Counted from the stretch's first letter, positions 44,690-57,942 are shown. The stretch is DNA of 64,000 bases from Pseudomonas viridiflava (GCF_900585905.1 NZ_UTVH01000034.1:186001-250000), one strand, 5' to 3'. Notes: a model not told the origin generated them from the letters alone. Translations and numbers: made by a program.

Positions 44690-44757
44690 GGGTGTTTGGT
44701 GGGTTTGGATTGGCGCGCTTTTGATTGTGTGGCGTCAACAGAATCTGCGGGGCTGTT

Positions 44758-44928
44758 GAGCTCTGGTTTCGCCCTGACGGTCGACCCCCTTTGTCATGGC
44801 AAAGGGGGGAAACCGTTGTGCGCTGGCGTACGGCCCCTGCGAAGCAGGGGCCGGACGTCAGCGATAACGGTTTTGGTTACTTTTGCCTAGACAAAAGTGA
44901 CCCGGCCGTCAGGACGGAACCAGAGCTC
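44758..44928. repeat. 171-bp palindromic element related to the one at 39257
   Basis: The ends GAGCTCTGGTTTCGCCCTG... (44758-44780) and their complement (44906-44928) match at 21 of 23 positions. The 75 bp at 44763-44837 are identical to 39271-39345 of the larger element. Internal hairpins include GGCCCCTGC-GAA-GCAGGGGCC and ACTTTTG-N6-CAAAAGT. The element fills most of the 344-bp gap between emrB and lpxH; no gene is seen in the remainder. It lies in the same orientation as the first copy, so the two bracket the efflux operon. Confidence 0.8.
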
Positions 44929-45033
44929 GCAAGCACCGCAAATGCCGTTGGCGGCTCATGGTCGAAAGCACGTGAACTCAACCTTTAGGCGACACCATGC
45001 CAGAGGACCCGCGTTCGCAGCCCTCGCCAGCGC

Positions 45034-45771
45034 CTACAGGGCGGGCACAGCCACAAAATCAAACGCTTCCAGCTGAATCCCTCGTTCATCCACCTGCACC
45101 GCCCAGCCCTGGTGGTCCCAGTCGCCGAGCACGATGCGTCGGGCGGGCTGGCCATCTATCTGCAGCTTGTGAATGGCCGGCCGGTGGGTATGGCCGTGGA
45201 TCAGCGTGCGCACGCCATGCTGCGCCATAACCTGTGGCACTTCCTCAGGCGTCACATCAACAATATCGTTGGCTTTCAGCCGGGTCTGCGAGCGGCTCTC
45301 GCTGCGCAGCTTGCGCGCCAGCTTGTGGCGAGTACTGACCGGCAGATGCCGCAGGATGAACAGCGTCAATGGATGGCGCAGGTAACGGCGCATGCGGATA
45401 TACGCCTGATCCCGCGTGCACAGACTGTCGCCATGCATCAGCAGCACTGGCTCGTCGTTTAGCGTGATCACGCTGGGATCGGGCAGCAAGGTGCAACCGG
45501 CAGCCTTGCAGAAAGCACGGCCAATCATGAAGTCGCGATTGCCGTGCATCAGAAAAATCGAAGTGCCGCTGTCGCTCAGTTCGCGCAAGGCCTGGCAGAT
45601 CGTGCGCTGGAAGGGCGACATTGCGTCGTCGCCAATCCACGCTTCGAAAAAATCACCGAGGATATACAGCGCCTGAGTATCGCGGGCCCGGCCCGCGATC
45701 AGTTCCAGGAACGCCCGGGTAATATCCGGGCGTTCTTCCTGCAGGTGCAGATCGGAGATCAGCAGTATCAC
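45034..45771 (-). CDS. lpxH: UDP-2,3-diacylglucosamine hydrolase LpxH
   Basis: A 245-residue peripheral inner-membrane enzyme of lipid A synthesis that releases UMP to give lipid X. Dimetal phosphoesterase motifs are complete: [34 protein letters not shown] and HGHTHRPA. The start is GTG, overlapping the ppiB stop (GTGA), so the two are translationally coupled in the conserved ppiB-lpxH pair. The length is usual. Confidence 0.94.
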   Translation of the reverse strand: MILLISDLHLQEERPDITRAFLELIAGRARDTQALYILGDFFEAWIGDDAMSPFQRTICQALRELSDSGTSIFLMHGNRDFMIGRAFCKAAGCTLLPDPSVITLNDEPVLLMHGDSLCTRDQAYIRMRRYLRHPLTLFILRHLPVSTRHKLARKLRSESRSQTRLKANDIVDVTPEEVPQVMAQHGVRTLIHGHTHRPAIHKLQIDGQPARRIVLGDWDHQGWAVQVDERGIQLEAFDFVAVPAL

Positions 45772-46271
45772 TCAATGATCTCGGCTTTCTCGATGATCAC
45801 GTCTTCAGTCGGTACGTCCTGGTGGCCGGATTTGCTGCCGGTGGAAACGCCCTTGATCTTGTCAACCACGTCGGTGCCTTCGATTACTTCGGCAAACACG
45901 GCGTAACCCCAGCCCTGGGTGGTCTTGGCGCTGTGGTTGAGGAAGCTGTTGTCGGCAACGTTGATGAAGAACTGCGCGGAGGCCGAATGCGGCTCCATGG
46001 TGCGGGCCATGGCGACGCTGTACTTTTTGTTGGGCAGGCCGTTGTCGGCTTCGTTCTGAATGCTCGGGCGCTTGTCTTTCTTTTCTTTCATGCCCGGCTC
46101 GAAACCGCCGCCCTGGATCATGAAGTTACCGATGACGCGGTGGAAAACGGTGTTTTCGTAGTGGCCTGCGTTGACGTATTCGATGAAGTTGGCCACGGTC
46201 AACGGTGCTTTTTCGGCATTGAGTTGCAGAACGATGTCGCCGTGATTGGTGCTCAGTTTTACTTTGGACAT
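45768..46271 (-). CDS. ppiB: Peptidyl-prolyl cis-trans isomerase B (cyclophilin)
   Basis: A 167-residue cytosolic cyclophilin. Active-site segments: [15 protein letters not shown] (catalytic Arg), [21 protein letters not shown] and [14 protein letters not shown]. There is no signal peptide, which marks the cytoplasmic PpiB rather than PpiA. The start at 46271 ([13 protein letters not shown]) is chosen over a longer reading to 46316. Coupled to lpxH downstream and divergent from glnS, as in other pseudomonads. Confidence 0.93.
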   Translation of the reverse strand: MSKVKLSTNHGDIVLQLNAEKAPLTVANFIEYVNAGHYENTVFHRVIGNFMIQGGGFEPGMKEKKDKRPSIQNEADNGLPNKKYSVAMARTMEPHSASAQFFINVADNSFLNHSAKTTQGWGYAVFAEVIEGTDVVDKIKGVSTGSKSGHQDVPTEDVIIEKAEIIE

Positions 46272-46477
46272 GAGAAAAGTCGCCTTTTGATATTCATGAA
46301 TGAACGCGGTACACAACCAGACGCGCAGTTTAACGCGATGGCTACAGGATTCTGCCGAGTTTTTGCCTCGAGGGTTTTTGCATCGGCTGCTATAGCTGCC
46401 AGACAGCTTGGGCTATGATAAGCGCTTTGATTTAGTCGGCCTACCCTGGCCGCGCACTTGTATTGTCCAAGGATCCT

Positions 46478-48172
<1,695 letters not shown>

Positions 48173-48181
48173 GGGGCGCAC

Positions 48182-49564
48182 GTGCTTTCGATCTACAACA
48201 CGCTCACCAAGAGCAAAGAAGTCTTCAAGCCGCTGGATGGCAACAAGGTGCGCATGTACGTCTGCGGGATGACCGTGTATGACTACTGCCACCTTGGGCA
48301 CGGCCGCAGCATGGTCGCGTTCGATCTGGTGACCCGCTGGCTGCGCTTCAGCGGCTACGACCTGACCTACGTGCGCAACATCACTGACATCGACGACAAG
48401 ATCATCAATCGCGCGCGGGACAACGGCGAGTCGTTCGACGCCCTGACCGCGCGGATGATCGACGCGATGCACGAAGATGAAGCGCGGCTCAACATCCTCA
48501 AGCCGGACATGGAACCGCGTGCCACTGACCATATCGCGGGCATGCACGCCATGATCCAGACCCTGATCGACAAGGGTTATGCCTACGCGCCGGGCAATGG
48601 CGACGTGTATTACCGGGTCGGCAAGTTCCTCGGTTACGGCAAGCTGTCGCGCAAGAAGATTGAAGATCTGCGCATTGGTGCGCGCATCGAGGTGGACGAA
48701 TCCAAGGACGATCCGCTGGATTTCGTGCTGTGGAAGGGCGTCAAGCCCGGCGAGCCGAGCTGGGATTCGCCGTGGGGTCCAGGGCGGCCGGGCTGGCACA
48801 TCGAGTGCTCGGTGATGTCCACCTGCTGCCTGGGGGAGACCTTCGATATTCATGGCGGCGGCAGCGATCTCGAGTTCCCGCACCATGAAAACGAAATAGC
48901 CCAGAGCGAAGCGGCAACCGGCAAGACCTACGCCAACGCCTGGATGCATTGCGGCATGATTCGGATCAACGGCGAGAAGATGTCCAAATCGTTGAACAAC
49001 TTCTTCACCATTCGCGATGTGCTGGAAAAATACCAGCCGGAAGTGGTGCGTTATCTGCTGGTTTCCAGCCATTACCGCAGCGCGATCAACTACTCCGAAG
49101 ACAGCCTGAAAGAATCCAAGGGCGCGCTTGAGCGGTTCTATCATGCTCTGCGTGGTCTGCCGGTCGCAGAGCCTGCGTGTGGAGAAGCCTTTGTCGAGCG
49201 TTTCGCTGCCGCGATGAACGATGATTTCGGTACGCCGGAAGCTTGCGCCGTGCTGTTCGAGATGGTGCGCGAGATCAACCGCCTGCGTGATACCGATTTG
49301 CCTGCTGCCGCAGGCTTGGCGGCACGTTTGAAGGAACTGGCCAGCGTGCTTGGTGTGTTGCAGCTCGAAGCTGATGACTTTTTGCGCGCAGGCGCTGAAG
49401 GTCGTGTCGATGCAGCGCAGGTTGAAGCTTTGATCGAAGCGCGCCTGGCAGCAAGGGCTGCCAAGGACTGGGCTGAATCGGACCGCATCCGCGATCAGCT
49501 CACGGCGATGGGTGTCGTGCTGGAAGACGGCAAGGGCGCAACCACCTGGCGTTTGGCGGATTGA
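48182..49564 (+). CDS. cysS: Cysteinyl-tRNA synthetase
   Basis: A 460-residue class I synthetase. The first zinc Cys and HIGH region read [18 protein letters not shown]; the other zinc ligands are in [27 protein letters not shown], and the catalytic loop is [11 protein letters not shown]. The C-terminal helical and anticodon domains are complete. The start codon is GTG, only 9 bp after glnS, so both genes are likely one transcript. In P. aeruginosa folD follows directly; here 8.4 kb intervene. Confidence 0.95.
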   Translation: MLSIYNTLTKSKEVFKPLDGNKVRMYVCGMTVYDYCHLGHGRSMVAFDLVTRWLRFSGYDLTYVRNITDIDDKIINRARDNGESFDALTARMIDAMHEDEARLNILKPDMEPRATDHIAGMHAMIQTLIDKGYAYAPGNGDVYYRVGKFLGYGKLSRKKIEDLRIGARIEVDESKDDPLDFVLWKGVKPGEPSWDSPWGPGRPGWHIECSVMSTCCLGETFDIHGGGSDLEFPHHENEIAQSEAATGKTYANAWMHCGMIRINGEKMSKSLNNFFTIRDVLEKYQPEVVRYLLVSSHYRSAINYSEDSLKESKGALERFYHALRGLPVAEPACGEAFVERFAAAMNDDFGTPEACAVLFEMVREINRLRDTDLPAAAGLAARLKELASVLGVLQLEADDFLRAGAEGRVDAAQVEALIEARLAARAAKDWAESDRIRDQLTAMGVVLEDGKGATTWRLAD

Positions 49565-49599
49565 TTTAGCAGAAGGCTCAAAACTTTTGGGCGCCATGT

Positions 49600-49691
49600 C
49601 GTGGGACCGGCTTCAGCCGGGAAGAGGCCCTTACACTCAGCGCAAATGTGCCGTTTGTAATGCAGCCTTCCCGACTGAAGCCGGTCCCACG
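49600..49691. repeat. REPIN (inverted pair of REP sequences)
   Basis: CGTGGGACCGGCTTCAGCCG..AAG (49600-49624) is mirrored by its near-perfect complement at 49667-49691, with a 42-bp spacer. It is the same REP family as at 39116 and 39184. It lies between the convergent cysS and the sigma-54 activator gene, where it may stop transcription from both sides. Confidence 0.85.
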
Positions 49692-49725
49692 TCAGATTGC
49701 AAGCCCACAGGGATCGCCTTCCAAT

Positions 49726-51573
49726 TCAACCCTGTCGTGCCCGCAATCGCTTGTACAGCGTGTTGCGGCTCATGCCCAGACGTTTGGCCAGCAACGATAT
49801 GTTGCCTCCCGCTGCCCGCAGCAGCTCATTCAGATCCTCGCTGTCCTGCAGCTCACGTGCGCTGGCGGTCGTTGTCTGCAGCTCGTCGGATGCCAGGCCC
49901 AGGTCGGCGAAGAAGTCTTCCGGCAGGTGCTCGGCGCCGATGATGTCCTGATCCGCCAATGCCAGCGCCACCTGAATCACGTTGCTCAACTGGCGCAGGT
50001 TGCCGGGCCAAGGGTGGCGCTCGAACAGCTCCAGCACCTCAGCGCCAAAACCTCGAGTCTGCTCAGGCTCGCGATGCTGCTCCCAGAGGCGCTGGACCAA
50101 CGCTGCCTTGTCTGTGCGCTGGCGCAGTGGCGGCAGGTGCAGGCTCAGGCCGTTGATGCGGTAGTACAGATCCTGACGAAACAGACCTGACTGCACGTCT
50201 TCACGCAGGTTGCGGTTGGTCGCACAGATCAAACGCACGTCTACCGGATGCAGCTCACTGCTGCCCAACGGCTGCACGCAGCGCTCCTGCAGCACTCGCA
50301 GCAGACGCGCCTGAACCGATAACGGCATGTCCCCAATCTCATCAAGAAACAACGTGCCCTTGTCGGCCTTGCGGATCAGGCCGATGCTGCCTTTGTGATG
50401 GGCGCCGGTAAAAGCGCCTTTTTCGTAGCCGAACAATTCCGACTCCACCAGCTCGGCTGGAATCGCTGCGCAATTGACCGCAACCAGTGGGCGCGAGTTG
50501 CGCGAGCTGGCCTGATGCAATGCCTTGACCAGGACTTCCTTGCCGACACCCGTCTCACCATGGATCAGCAGCGCGATGTTTTTTTCCAGCAGCCGCTCGC
50601 CCTGGCGCACTGCCTTTTCCACCTGGGCATCACCCAGACCGACTGCTGACAGCGGCACGCCTTCGTCGATCGGTCTGGTGGGTGCCGGCAACGGCTGCAC
50701 CGGTGGTGAATTGCGTTTGGGTCGACGCAGCAGGCCATGAAAGCGGTTGTGTCCCGATGCCTGAAGGGCGAAGGGCACGCCTTCAGGCTGGTTGAGCACG
50801 AACGCAGTCGGGTTGTTGAACAACGCCTCCACCGTGGTCCGGTTTAGGCTCAGGTTCAGGCCGAGCAGGTTGTCGGCGCGGCGATTGGCGCTGACGATGC
50901 GCCCGCTCTCGTCGAAAATCAGCAGACCGGCCCATTGGCTGTCGAGGTTGTTCACCCCAGTGTTGAAGGTCAATTGAAAGTGGCTGTGCTGAAACTGGTC
51001 GAGGATCAGCCGGTTCTCCACCGACTGACTCATCATCTTGACCATGCCCAGGGTGTGCGACGGCGGCAGGAAGCTGTCGCTGGACACGTCCAGCACCGCG
51101 ATGATTCGGCGCGAGGCATCGAAGATCGGGGCAGCCGAGCCGGTCATGAAGCGATTAGCCTTGAGAAAATGCTCATTGTGCTCGATGTGCACCGCCTGCT
51201 CGCACACCAGCGCAGTGCCGATGGCGTTGGTACCGGTATCGCGCTCGATCCAGCTTGCCCCCGCCATGAAACCCTGACTGTGGGAGGGCTCAGTGAAGCG
51301 CTGCGCGCCCCATGAATTGAGCAACTGACCTTGTTGATCAGCGAGCAGGATCAGGCAGTTCGAATTGCTCAGGATGTTCTCGTAGAAGGGCAGCACCTGC
51401 TGATGGGTGGTCTGCACCAGTGCCTGATGGCGTTCCAGCAACTGGCTGAGCTGGTCGGCCGGCAACTGCCCGAAACAGGGTTTGGACTGGTGATTGAGGC
51501 CGTGCTCGCGGCAACGCGACCAGGAGTCTCGGATAATCGCGTCGTGGCTGATCGAAGGGTTGGGTCTGGCCAT
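49726..51573 (-). CDS. Sigma-54-dependent activator (AcoR-like, GAF-AAA-Fis)
   Basis: A 615-residue enhancer-binding protein. A GAF-type sensor region (about 60-200) is followed by a PAS-like segment (about 205-270), an AAA+ ATPase with Walker A GETGVGKE (339-346) and the sigma-54 contact loop GAFTGA (386-391), and a Fis-type helix-turn-helix at the end (GGNISLLAKRLGMSRNTLYKRL). There is no receiver domain, so it responds to a small ligand, as AcoR does. It is divergent from the ABC operon across 325 bp that contain a sigma-54 promoter and repeated hexamers. It therefore very likely activates that operon (inference). Confidence 0.88.
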   Translation of the reverse strand: MARPNPSISHDAIIRDSWSRCREHGLNHQSKPCFGQLPADQLSQLLERHQALVQTTHQQVLPFYENILSNSNCLILLADQQGQLLNSWGAQRFTEPSHSQGFMAGASWIERDTGTNAIGTALVCEQAVHIEHNEHFLKANRFMTGSAAPIFDASRRIIAVLDVSSDSFLPPSHTLGMVKMMSQSVENRLILDQFQHSHFQLTFNTGVNNLDSQWAGLLIFDESGRIVSANRRADNLLGLNLSLNRTTVEALFNNPTAFVLNQPEGVPFALQASGHNRFHGLLRRPKRNSPPVQPLPAPTRPIDEGVPLSAVGLGDAQVEKAVRQGERLLEKNIALLIHGETGVGKEVLVKALHQASSRNSRPLVAVNCAAIPAELVESELFGYEKGAFTGAHHKGSIGLIRKADKGTLFLDEIGDMPLSVQARLLRVLQERCVQPLGSSELHPVDVRLICATNRNLREDVQSGLFRQDLYYRINGLSLHLPPLRQRTDKAALVQRLWEQHREPEQTRGFGAEVLELFERHPWPGNLRQLSNVIQVALALADQDIIGAEHLPEDFFADLGLASDELQTTTASARELQDSEDLNELLRAAGGNISLLAKRLGMSRNTLYKRLRARQG

Positions 51574-51665
51574 GGGGTGGAATCCTGCAAGAGCGCTTTT
51601 TATTGTTTTTTTATTTCTGGCACGGGCGTCCCGGCTCGTAGCGTCTGCCCAGTTTCACTCAGAAC

Positions 51666-51725
51666 TGTTCAAAGTCAATGCTGCAAGTGTTCATCTGTTC
51701 AGGCTTTGCTGTTCATTTTTGTTCA
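51666..51725. promoter_or_regulatory. Five TGTTCA hexamers: candidate enhancer (UAS)
   Basis: TGTTCA occurs five times in the same direction at 51666, 51688, 51696, 51710 and 51720, within 60 bp. The cluster lies 85-145 bp upstream of the sigma-54 promoter at 51810, the usual distance for enhancer-binding protein sites. The adjacent sigma-54 activator is the obvious candidate binder. Confidence 0.6.
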
Positions 51726-51809
51726 GCACTGAAAAGCCTGGGTGAAGGCGGTTTTTCGCGACCGCTCTGGCGCAGGGGTTTGCAACCAGGCGTGCCGAAA
51801 ATACGTGCC

Positions 51810-51824
51810 TGGCACGCTTATCGC
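51810..51824 (+). promoter_or_regulatory. Sigma-54 promoter of the ABC importer operon
   Basis: TGGCAC-GCTTA-TCGC matches the -24/-12 consensus TGGCAC-N5-TTGC with one mismatch (C for T) and the exact GG-to-GC spacing. It is 75 bp upstream of the first ATPase gene and faces it. Confidence 0.7.
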
Positions 51825-51898
51825 TAAAGACCAGGCACTCGAAAAAATATTCGATTGCGCGCAACGCCTCTAATAAAAACTGACAAGAAGGGTACGCC

Positions 51899-52993
51899 AT
51901 GTCTTTAACGCTGGAGCACGTCAGTCGTGCTGTCGACGGCCAAACCTGGATTGATGATGCCTCGCTCAGTTTCGAGCCGGGCTCCTTCAATGTGCTGCTG
52001 GGACGTACCTTGTCTGGCAAGACCAGCCTGATGCGCTTGATGGCCGGGCTGGACAAACCGGACAGCGGACGCATCCTGATGAACGGCAAGGACGTCACCC
52101 AGACGGCGGTACGCCATCGCAATGTGTCGATGGTCTATCAGCAATTCATCAACTACCCGAGCATGACCGTGTTCGAGAACATTGCCTCGCCGCTGCGCCA
52201 GGCGGGCGCCTCGCGGGAGGTGATCGAAAGCCGGGTGCAGGAAACGGCAAGGATGCTGCGCATTGAGAAGTTCCTGCAACGCCATCCTCTTGAATTGTCC
52301 GGCGGCCAGCAGCAGCGCACCGCCATGGCGCGCGCGCTGGTCAAGGATGCGGAACTGATCCTGTTCGACGAGCCGCTGGTCAACCTCGATTACAAGCTGC
52401 GCGAGGAGCTGCGTCAGGAAATGCGCGAGTTGTTCGCGGCGCGCCACACCATCGCCATTTATGCCACCACCGAGCCCAATGAGGCGCTGGCACTGGGTGG
52501 CACCACCACTGTGCTGCATGAAGGCCGGATCATTCAGAGCGGCAAGACCCCTGAGGTGTATCACCAGCCCAACTCGGTGCTGGCTGCGGAGCTGTTCTCC
52601 GAACCGCCGATCAACCTGATGCCAGGGCACATCAAGGGCAACGAAGTGAGTTTCGCCAACTTCGTGCACTTTCTTCTCAATGTCGACCTGCGCCGCATCG
52701 GCGATGGCCAGTATCGTTTCGGCGTGCGGCCCAGCCACCTGAGCCTGGTGCCCTCCAACGATGACGACCTGGAGCTGGCAGTCACTGTGGAGCTGGCGGA
52801 AATCAGCGGCTCGGAAACCTTCCTTCACGTGCGCAATGAGCATTTTTCCCTGGTGCTGCATTTGCCGGGCGTGCATGCCTACGACGTCGATGCGCCGATT
52901 CGGGTGTACATCCCGACCCATAAACTATTCGTGTTCGACGAGCACGGTCGCCTGATTCAGGCGCCCGGCTTGCGCATGGCGAGGGTTGCCTGA
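51899..52993 (+). CDS. ABC importer ATPase 1 (H-loop His missing)
   Basis: A 364-residue ATPase of the MalK/UgpC class with a C-terminal OB-type regulatory domain (about 240-360). Walker A is GRTLSGKTS (35-43), the signature LSGGQ is intact (133-137), and Walker B is ILFDE (154-158). The H-loop, normally YVTHDQ, reads YATTEP, so the switch His is Thr191. The gene starts an operon with a second ATPase, two permeases, a DUF2160-type protein and a binding protein, like the rhizobial glycerol transporter (GlpS position). The pairing implies a heterodimeric motor. Confidence 0.87.
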   Translation: MSLTLEHVSRAVDGQTWIDDASLSFEPGSFNVLLGRTLSGKTSLMRLMAGLDKPDSGRILMNGKDVTQTAVRHRNVSMVYQQFINYPSMTVFENIASPLRQAGASREVIESRVQETARMLRIEKFLQRHPLELSGGQQQRTAMARALVKDAELILFDEPLVNLDYKLREELRQEMRELFAARHTIAIYATTEPNEALALGGTTTVLHEGRIIQSGKTPEVYHQPNSVLAAELFSEPPINLMPGHIKGNEVSFANFVHFLLNVDLRRIGDGQYRFGVRPSHLSLVPSNDDDLELAVTVELAEISGSETFLHVRNEHFSLVLHLPGVHAYDVDAPIRVYIPTHKLFVFDEHGRLIQAPGLRMARVA

Positions 52994-54111
52994 TGGCCGA
53001 GATACGTTTGCAGAACCTGGCCCACAGTTACAGCAAGCAGCCGGCTGGGCCGGAAGATTATGCCATTCGCGAGATGAGCCACATCTGGGAGCAGGGTGGT
53101 GCCTACGCGCTGCTGGGGCCGTCCGGCTGCGGCAAGTCCACCTTGCTCAATATCATTTCCGGGCTGCTCAGCCCGTCTGAAGGCCAGGTGATGTTCGACT
53201 CCCGCGTGGTCAACGACCTGTCGCCGGAGCAGCGCAACATCGCTCAGGTTTTTCAGTTTCCGGTGGTGTACGACACCATGACGGTGTTCGACAACCTGGC
53301 CTTCCCGCTGCGCAATCAGGGCATGGATGAAAAGAAGGTCCAGATCAAGGTCAACGAAATCGCCGATGTGCTCGACTTGCAGCCGCTGCTGAAAAAGAAG
53401 GCCAGCAACCTCACGGCCGATGAAAAGCAGAAAGTCTCCATGGGGCGCGGGCTGGTGCGCGATGACGTGTCGGCGATCCTGTTCGACGAGCCGCTGACGG
53501 TGATCGACCCGCACCTGAAGTGGAAGCTGCGGCGCAAGCTCAAGCAGATTCACGAGCAGTTCAACATCACCATGGTTTACGTCACCCACGATCAGCTGGA
53601 GGCGTCGACCTTCGCTGACAAGATCGCGGTGATGTATGGCGGCGCGATTGTGCAGTTCGGTACGCCTCGTGAACTGTTCGAAAAGCCATCCCACACCTTT
53701 GTCGGCTATTTCATCGGCAGCCCAGGGATGAACCTGATTGACGTGACGCCGCAACCTGGCGGCGTTGGTTTCGCCGACGTGCGCCTGCCACTGTCTGCTG
53801 CGCTGCAGGAAAAACTGGCCAGCACCCGCTGGACCAGTCTGAAAGTCGGCATTCGCCCGGAGTTCGTCCACGTCTGGGACGGCCCTTACGATGACGCCCT
53901 GTGCGCTGACGTGACCTACGTCGAAGACCTAGGCACCTACAAAATCATCACCCTCAAGCTGGCAGGGCAGTTGCTCAAGGTTCGTCTGCAGGAGGACAAA
54001 CCGGTGCCGCAAGGCCAGGCCTGGATCAGCTTTCCAGGGCAATGGCTGATGCTCTATGCCGACGATTATCTGCTCGAAGCCGACCCGGTCAGCGAGGTGT
54101 CCCATGCGTAA
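52993..54111 (+). CDS. ABC importer ATPase 2 (signature motif degenerate)
   Basis: A 372-residue MalK-class ATPase. Walker A GPSGCGKST (42-50), Q-loop, Walker B ILFDE (163-167) and H-loop VTHDQ (His199) are all intact, but the signature is LTADE (140-144) in place of LSGGQ. This is complementary to the first ATPase, which has the signature but lacks the His. Its start overlaps the preceding stop by one base and its end overlaps the first permease by 8 bp, so translation is tightly coupled. It corresponds to the GlpT position of the glycerol importer (inference). Confidence 0.87.
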   Translation: MAEIRLQNLAHSYSKQPAGPEDYAIREMSHIWEQGGAYALLGPSGCGKSTLLNIISGLLSPSEGQVMFDSRVVNDLSPEQRNIAQVFQFPVVYDTMTVFDNLAFPLRNQGMDEKKVQIKVNEIADVLDLQPLLKKKASNLTADEKQKVSMGRGLVRDDVSAILFDEPLTVIDPHLKWKLRRKLKQIHEQFNITMVYVTHDQLEASTFADKIAVMYGGAIVQFGTPRELFEKPSHTFVGYFIGSPGMNLIDVTPQPGGVGFADVRLPLSAALQEKLASTRWTSLKVGIRPEFVHVWDGPYDDALCADVTYVEDLGTYKIITLKLAGQLLKVRLQEDKPVPQGQAWISFPGQWLMLYADDYLLEADPVSEVSHA

Positions 54112-54970
54112 GGTGCATAACAACAAGGCCTGGTGGCTGGTGCTGCCGGTATTTCTGCTGGTGGCGTTCAGCGCCATCATTCCGATGATGACGGTGGTCA
54201 ACTATTCGGTGCAGGATATTTTCGACCAGTCCAGCCGCTATTTCGTCGGCACCGACTGGTTCCGGCAAGTGCTGCAGGATCCGCGTCTGCATGACTCTTT
54301 GCTGCGCCAGTTCATCTACTCGGCGTGCGTGCTGCTGATCGAAATTCCGCTGGGTATTGCCATCGCTCTGTGCATGCCGACAAAAGGGCGCTGGTCGACG
54401 ATCTGCCTGATCGTCATGACCATCCCGCTGCTGATTCCTTTCAACGTTGTCGGCACTATCTGGCAGATTTTCGGCCGTGGTGACATCGGCTTGCTCGGCT
54501 ACACCCTGAACAACGTGCTGCACATCAATTACAACTACGCCGCCAACGCGTCCGATGCCTGGGTGACGGTGCTGGTGATTGACGTCTGGCACTGGACGTC
54601 ACTGGTGGCGCTTTTGTGTTACTCGGGCTTGCGGGCGATACCGGATGTCTACTATCAGGCTGCACGCATCGACCGTGCCTCCAACTGGGCCATCTTCCGC
54701 CACATCCAGCTGCCGAAAATGAAGAGCGTGCTGCTGATCGCCGTAATGTTGCGCTTCATGGACAGTTTCATGATCTACACCGAGCCGTTCGTGCTCACCG
54801 GCGGCGGGCCAGGCAACTCCACGACCTTCCTCAGCCAGACCCTGACCACCATGGCGCTGGGGCAGTTCGACCTGGGCCCGGCGGCGGCGTTTTCGCTGGT
54901 GTATTTCCTGATCATTCTGTTGGTGTCGTGGGTGTTCTACACCGCCATGACCCACAGCGAAAAGAATTGA
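54104..54970 (+). CDS. ABC importer permease 1
   Basis: A 288-residue inner-membrane permease of the MalF/UgpA class, six helices, with the EAA coupling loop seen as YYQAARIDRASNWAIFRHIQLPKM. The start MRKVHNNKAWW at 54104 has GAGG upstream and overlaps the ATPase 2 stop. It pairs with the next permease to form the channel. Confidence 0.88.
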   Translation: MRKVHNNKAWWLVLPVFLLVAFSAIIPMMTVVNYSVQDIFDQSSRYFVGTDWFRQVLQDPRLHDSLLRQFIYSACVLLIEIPLGIAIALCMPTKGRWSTICLIVMTIPLLIPFNVVGTIWQIFGRGDIGLLGYTLNNVLHINYNYAANASDAWVTVLVIDVWHWTSLVALLCYSGLRAIPDVYYQAARIDRASNWAIFRHIQLPKMKSVLLIAVMLRFMDSFMIYTEPFVLTGGGPGNSTTFLSQTLTTMALGQFDLGPAAAFSLVYFLIILLVSWVFYTAMTHSEKN

Positions 54971-54980
54971 GGTCCCGCCC

Positions 54981-55781
54981 ATGAGCCTGCGCAGAAGCCT
55001 ACCGCTGTGGATCTACCTGCTGTTTTTGCTGGTGCCGATCTACTGGCTGGTGAACATGTCGTTCAAGACCAACACCGAAATCCTCAACGGCCTGACCCTC
55101 TGGCCACAGGATTTCACTCTGGCTAATTACAAGGTGATTTTCACCGATGAGAGCTGGTACAGCGGTTATCTCAACTCGCTGTACTACGTGTGCCTCAATA
55201 CCGTGATATCACTGAGCGTCGCATTACCGGCAGCCTACGCGTTTTCACGCTATCGTTTCCTCGGCGACAAGCACCTGTTCTTCTGGTTGCTGACCAACCG
55301 CATGGCGCCACCGGCGGTTTTTTTGTTGCCGTTTTTCCAGCTGTATTCGTCCATCGGCCTGTTCGACACGCATATTGCCGTGGCCTTGGCGCATTGCCTG
55401 TTCAACGTGCCACTGGCGGTATGGATTCTGGAAGGCTTCATGTCCGGCGTGCCCAAGGAGATTGACGAAACGGCGTACATCGACGGTTACAGCTTTCCCA
55501 AGTTCTTCGGCAAGATATTTATCCCGCTGATCGGCTCGGGCATCGGGGTCACCGCGTTTTTCTGCTTCATGTTTTCCTGGGTCGAACTGTTGCTGGCACG
55601 TACGCTGACGTCGGTCAACGCCAAGCCCATTGCGGCAGTGATGACTCGCACGGTGTCGGCATCCGGCATCGATTGGGGAGTGCTGGCAGCGGCCGGTGTG
55701 TTGACCATTCTGCCCGGCATGCTGGTGATCTGGTTCGTTCGCAATCACGTGGTCAAGGGCTTTGCCCTTGGCCGTGTCTGA
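54981..55781 (+). CDS. ABC importer permease 2
   Basis: A 266-residue permease of the MalG/UgpE class, six helices. The EAA loop reads EIDETAYIDGYSFPKFFGKIFIPLIGSGI. It begins 10 bp after permease 1 behind GAGGTCC and is the usual second half of a carbohydrate/polyol-type importer channel. Confidence 0.88.
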   Translation: MSLRRSLPLWIYLLFLLVPIYWLVNMSFKTNTEILNGLTLWPQDFTLANYKVIFTDESWYSGYLNSLYYVCLNTVISLSVALPAAYAFSRYRFLGDKHLFFWLLTNRMAPPAVFLLPFFQLYSSIGLFDTHIAVALAHCLFNVPLAVWILEGFMSGVPKEIDETAYIDGYSFPKFFGKIFIPLIGSGIGVTAFFCFMFSWVELLLARTLTSVNAKPIAAVMTRTVSASGIDWGVLAAAGVLTILPGMLVIWFVRNHVVKGFALGRV

Positions 55782-55793
55782 GGAGTCGAGAAT

Positions 55794-56066
55794 ATGGAGT
55801 GGATGTCCTGGACACTGCCCACTGCGGCATTCTTCGGCAGCATCGCGTTGCTGCTGGTGGGGATGACAGTATGGGAATTGCGCTCGGCCAGCATTGAGCG
55901 TCGCGGCTTTCTGCCGATTGCCACCACCCGTGGTGACCGGCTTTTCATCGGGCTTCTGGGGAGCGCCTATCTGCATCTGCTGGTGATTGGCGCAACCAGC
56001 TGGAACATCTGGGTCGCTTCGGGCATTTCCCTGGTGTGGCTGTTGGTGGTGATGCGTTGGGGTTAG
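55794..56066 (+). CDS. Small DUF2160-like membrane protein
   Basis: A 90-residue protein with three hydrophobic helices (about 9-26, 50-68 and 70-87). A protein of this kind sits between permease and binding-protein genes in glycerol-type ABC operons of rhizobia and pseudomonads (the GlpU position). It probably belongs to the transporter, but its role is unknown. The ribosome site GAGGAG precedes it, 12 bp after permease 2. Confidence 0.72.
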   Translation: MEWMSWTLPTAAFFGSIALLLVGMTVWELRSASIERRGFLPIATTRGDRLFIGLLGSAYLHLLVIGATSWNIWVASGISLVWLLVVMRWG

Positions 56067-56153
56067 GAGGCCGTCGGGCGCCATGACCGCAGGTCAAAGC
56101 CCGACAGCTGTTGAAAGAGCTGGATTACATAAGCAACAACACTTGAGGTGTCT

Positions 56154-57926
<1,773 letters not shown>

Positions 57927-57942
57927 CCCTGGCCTGAAATGA

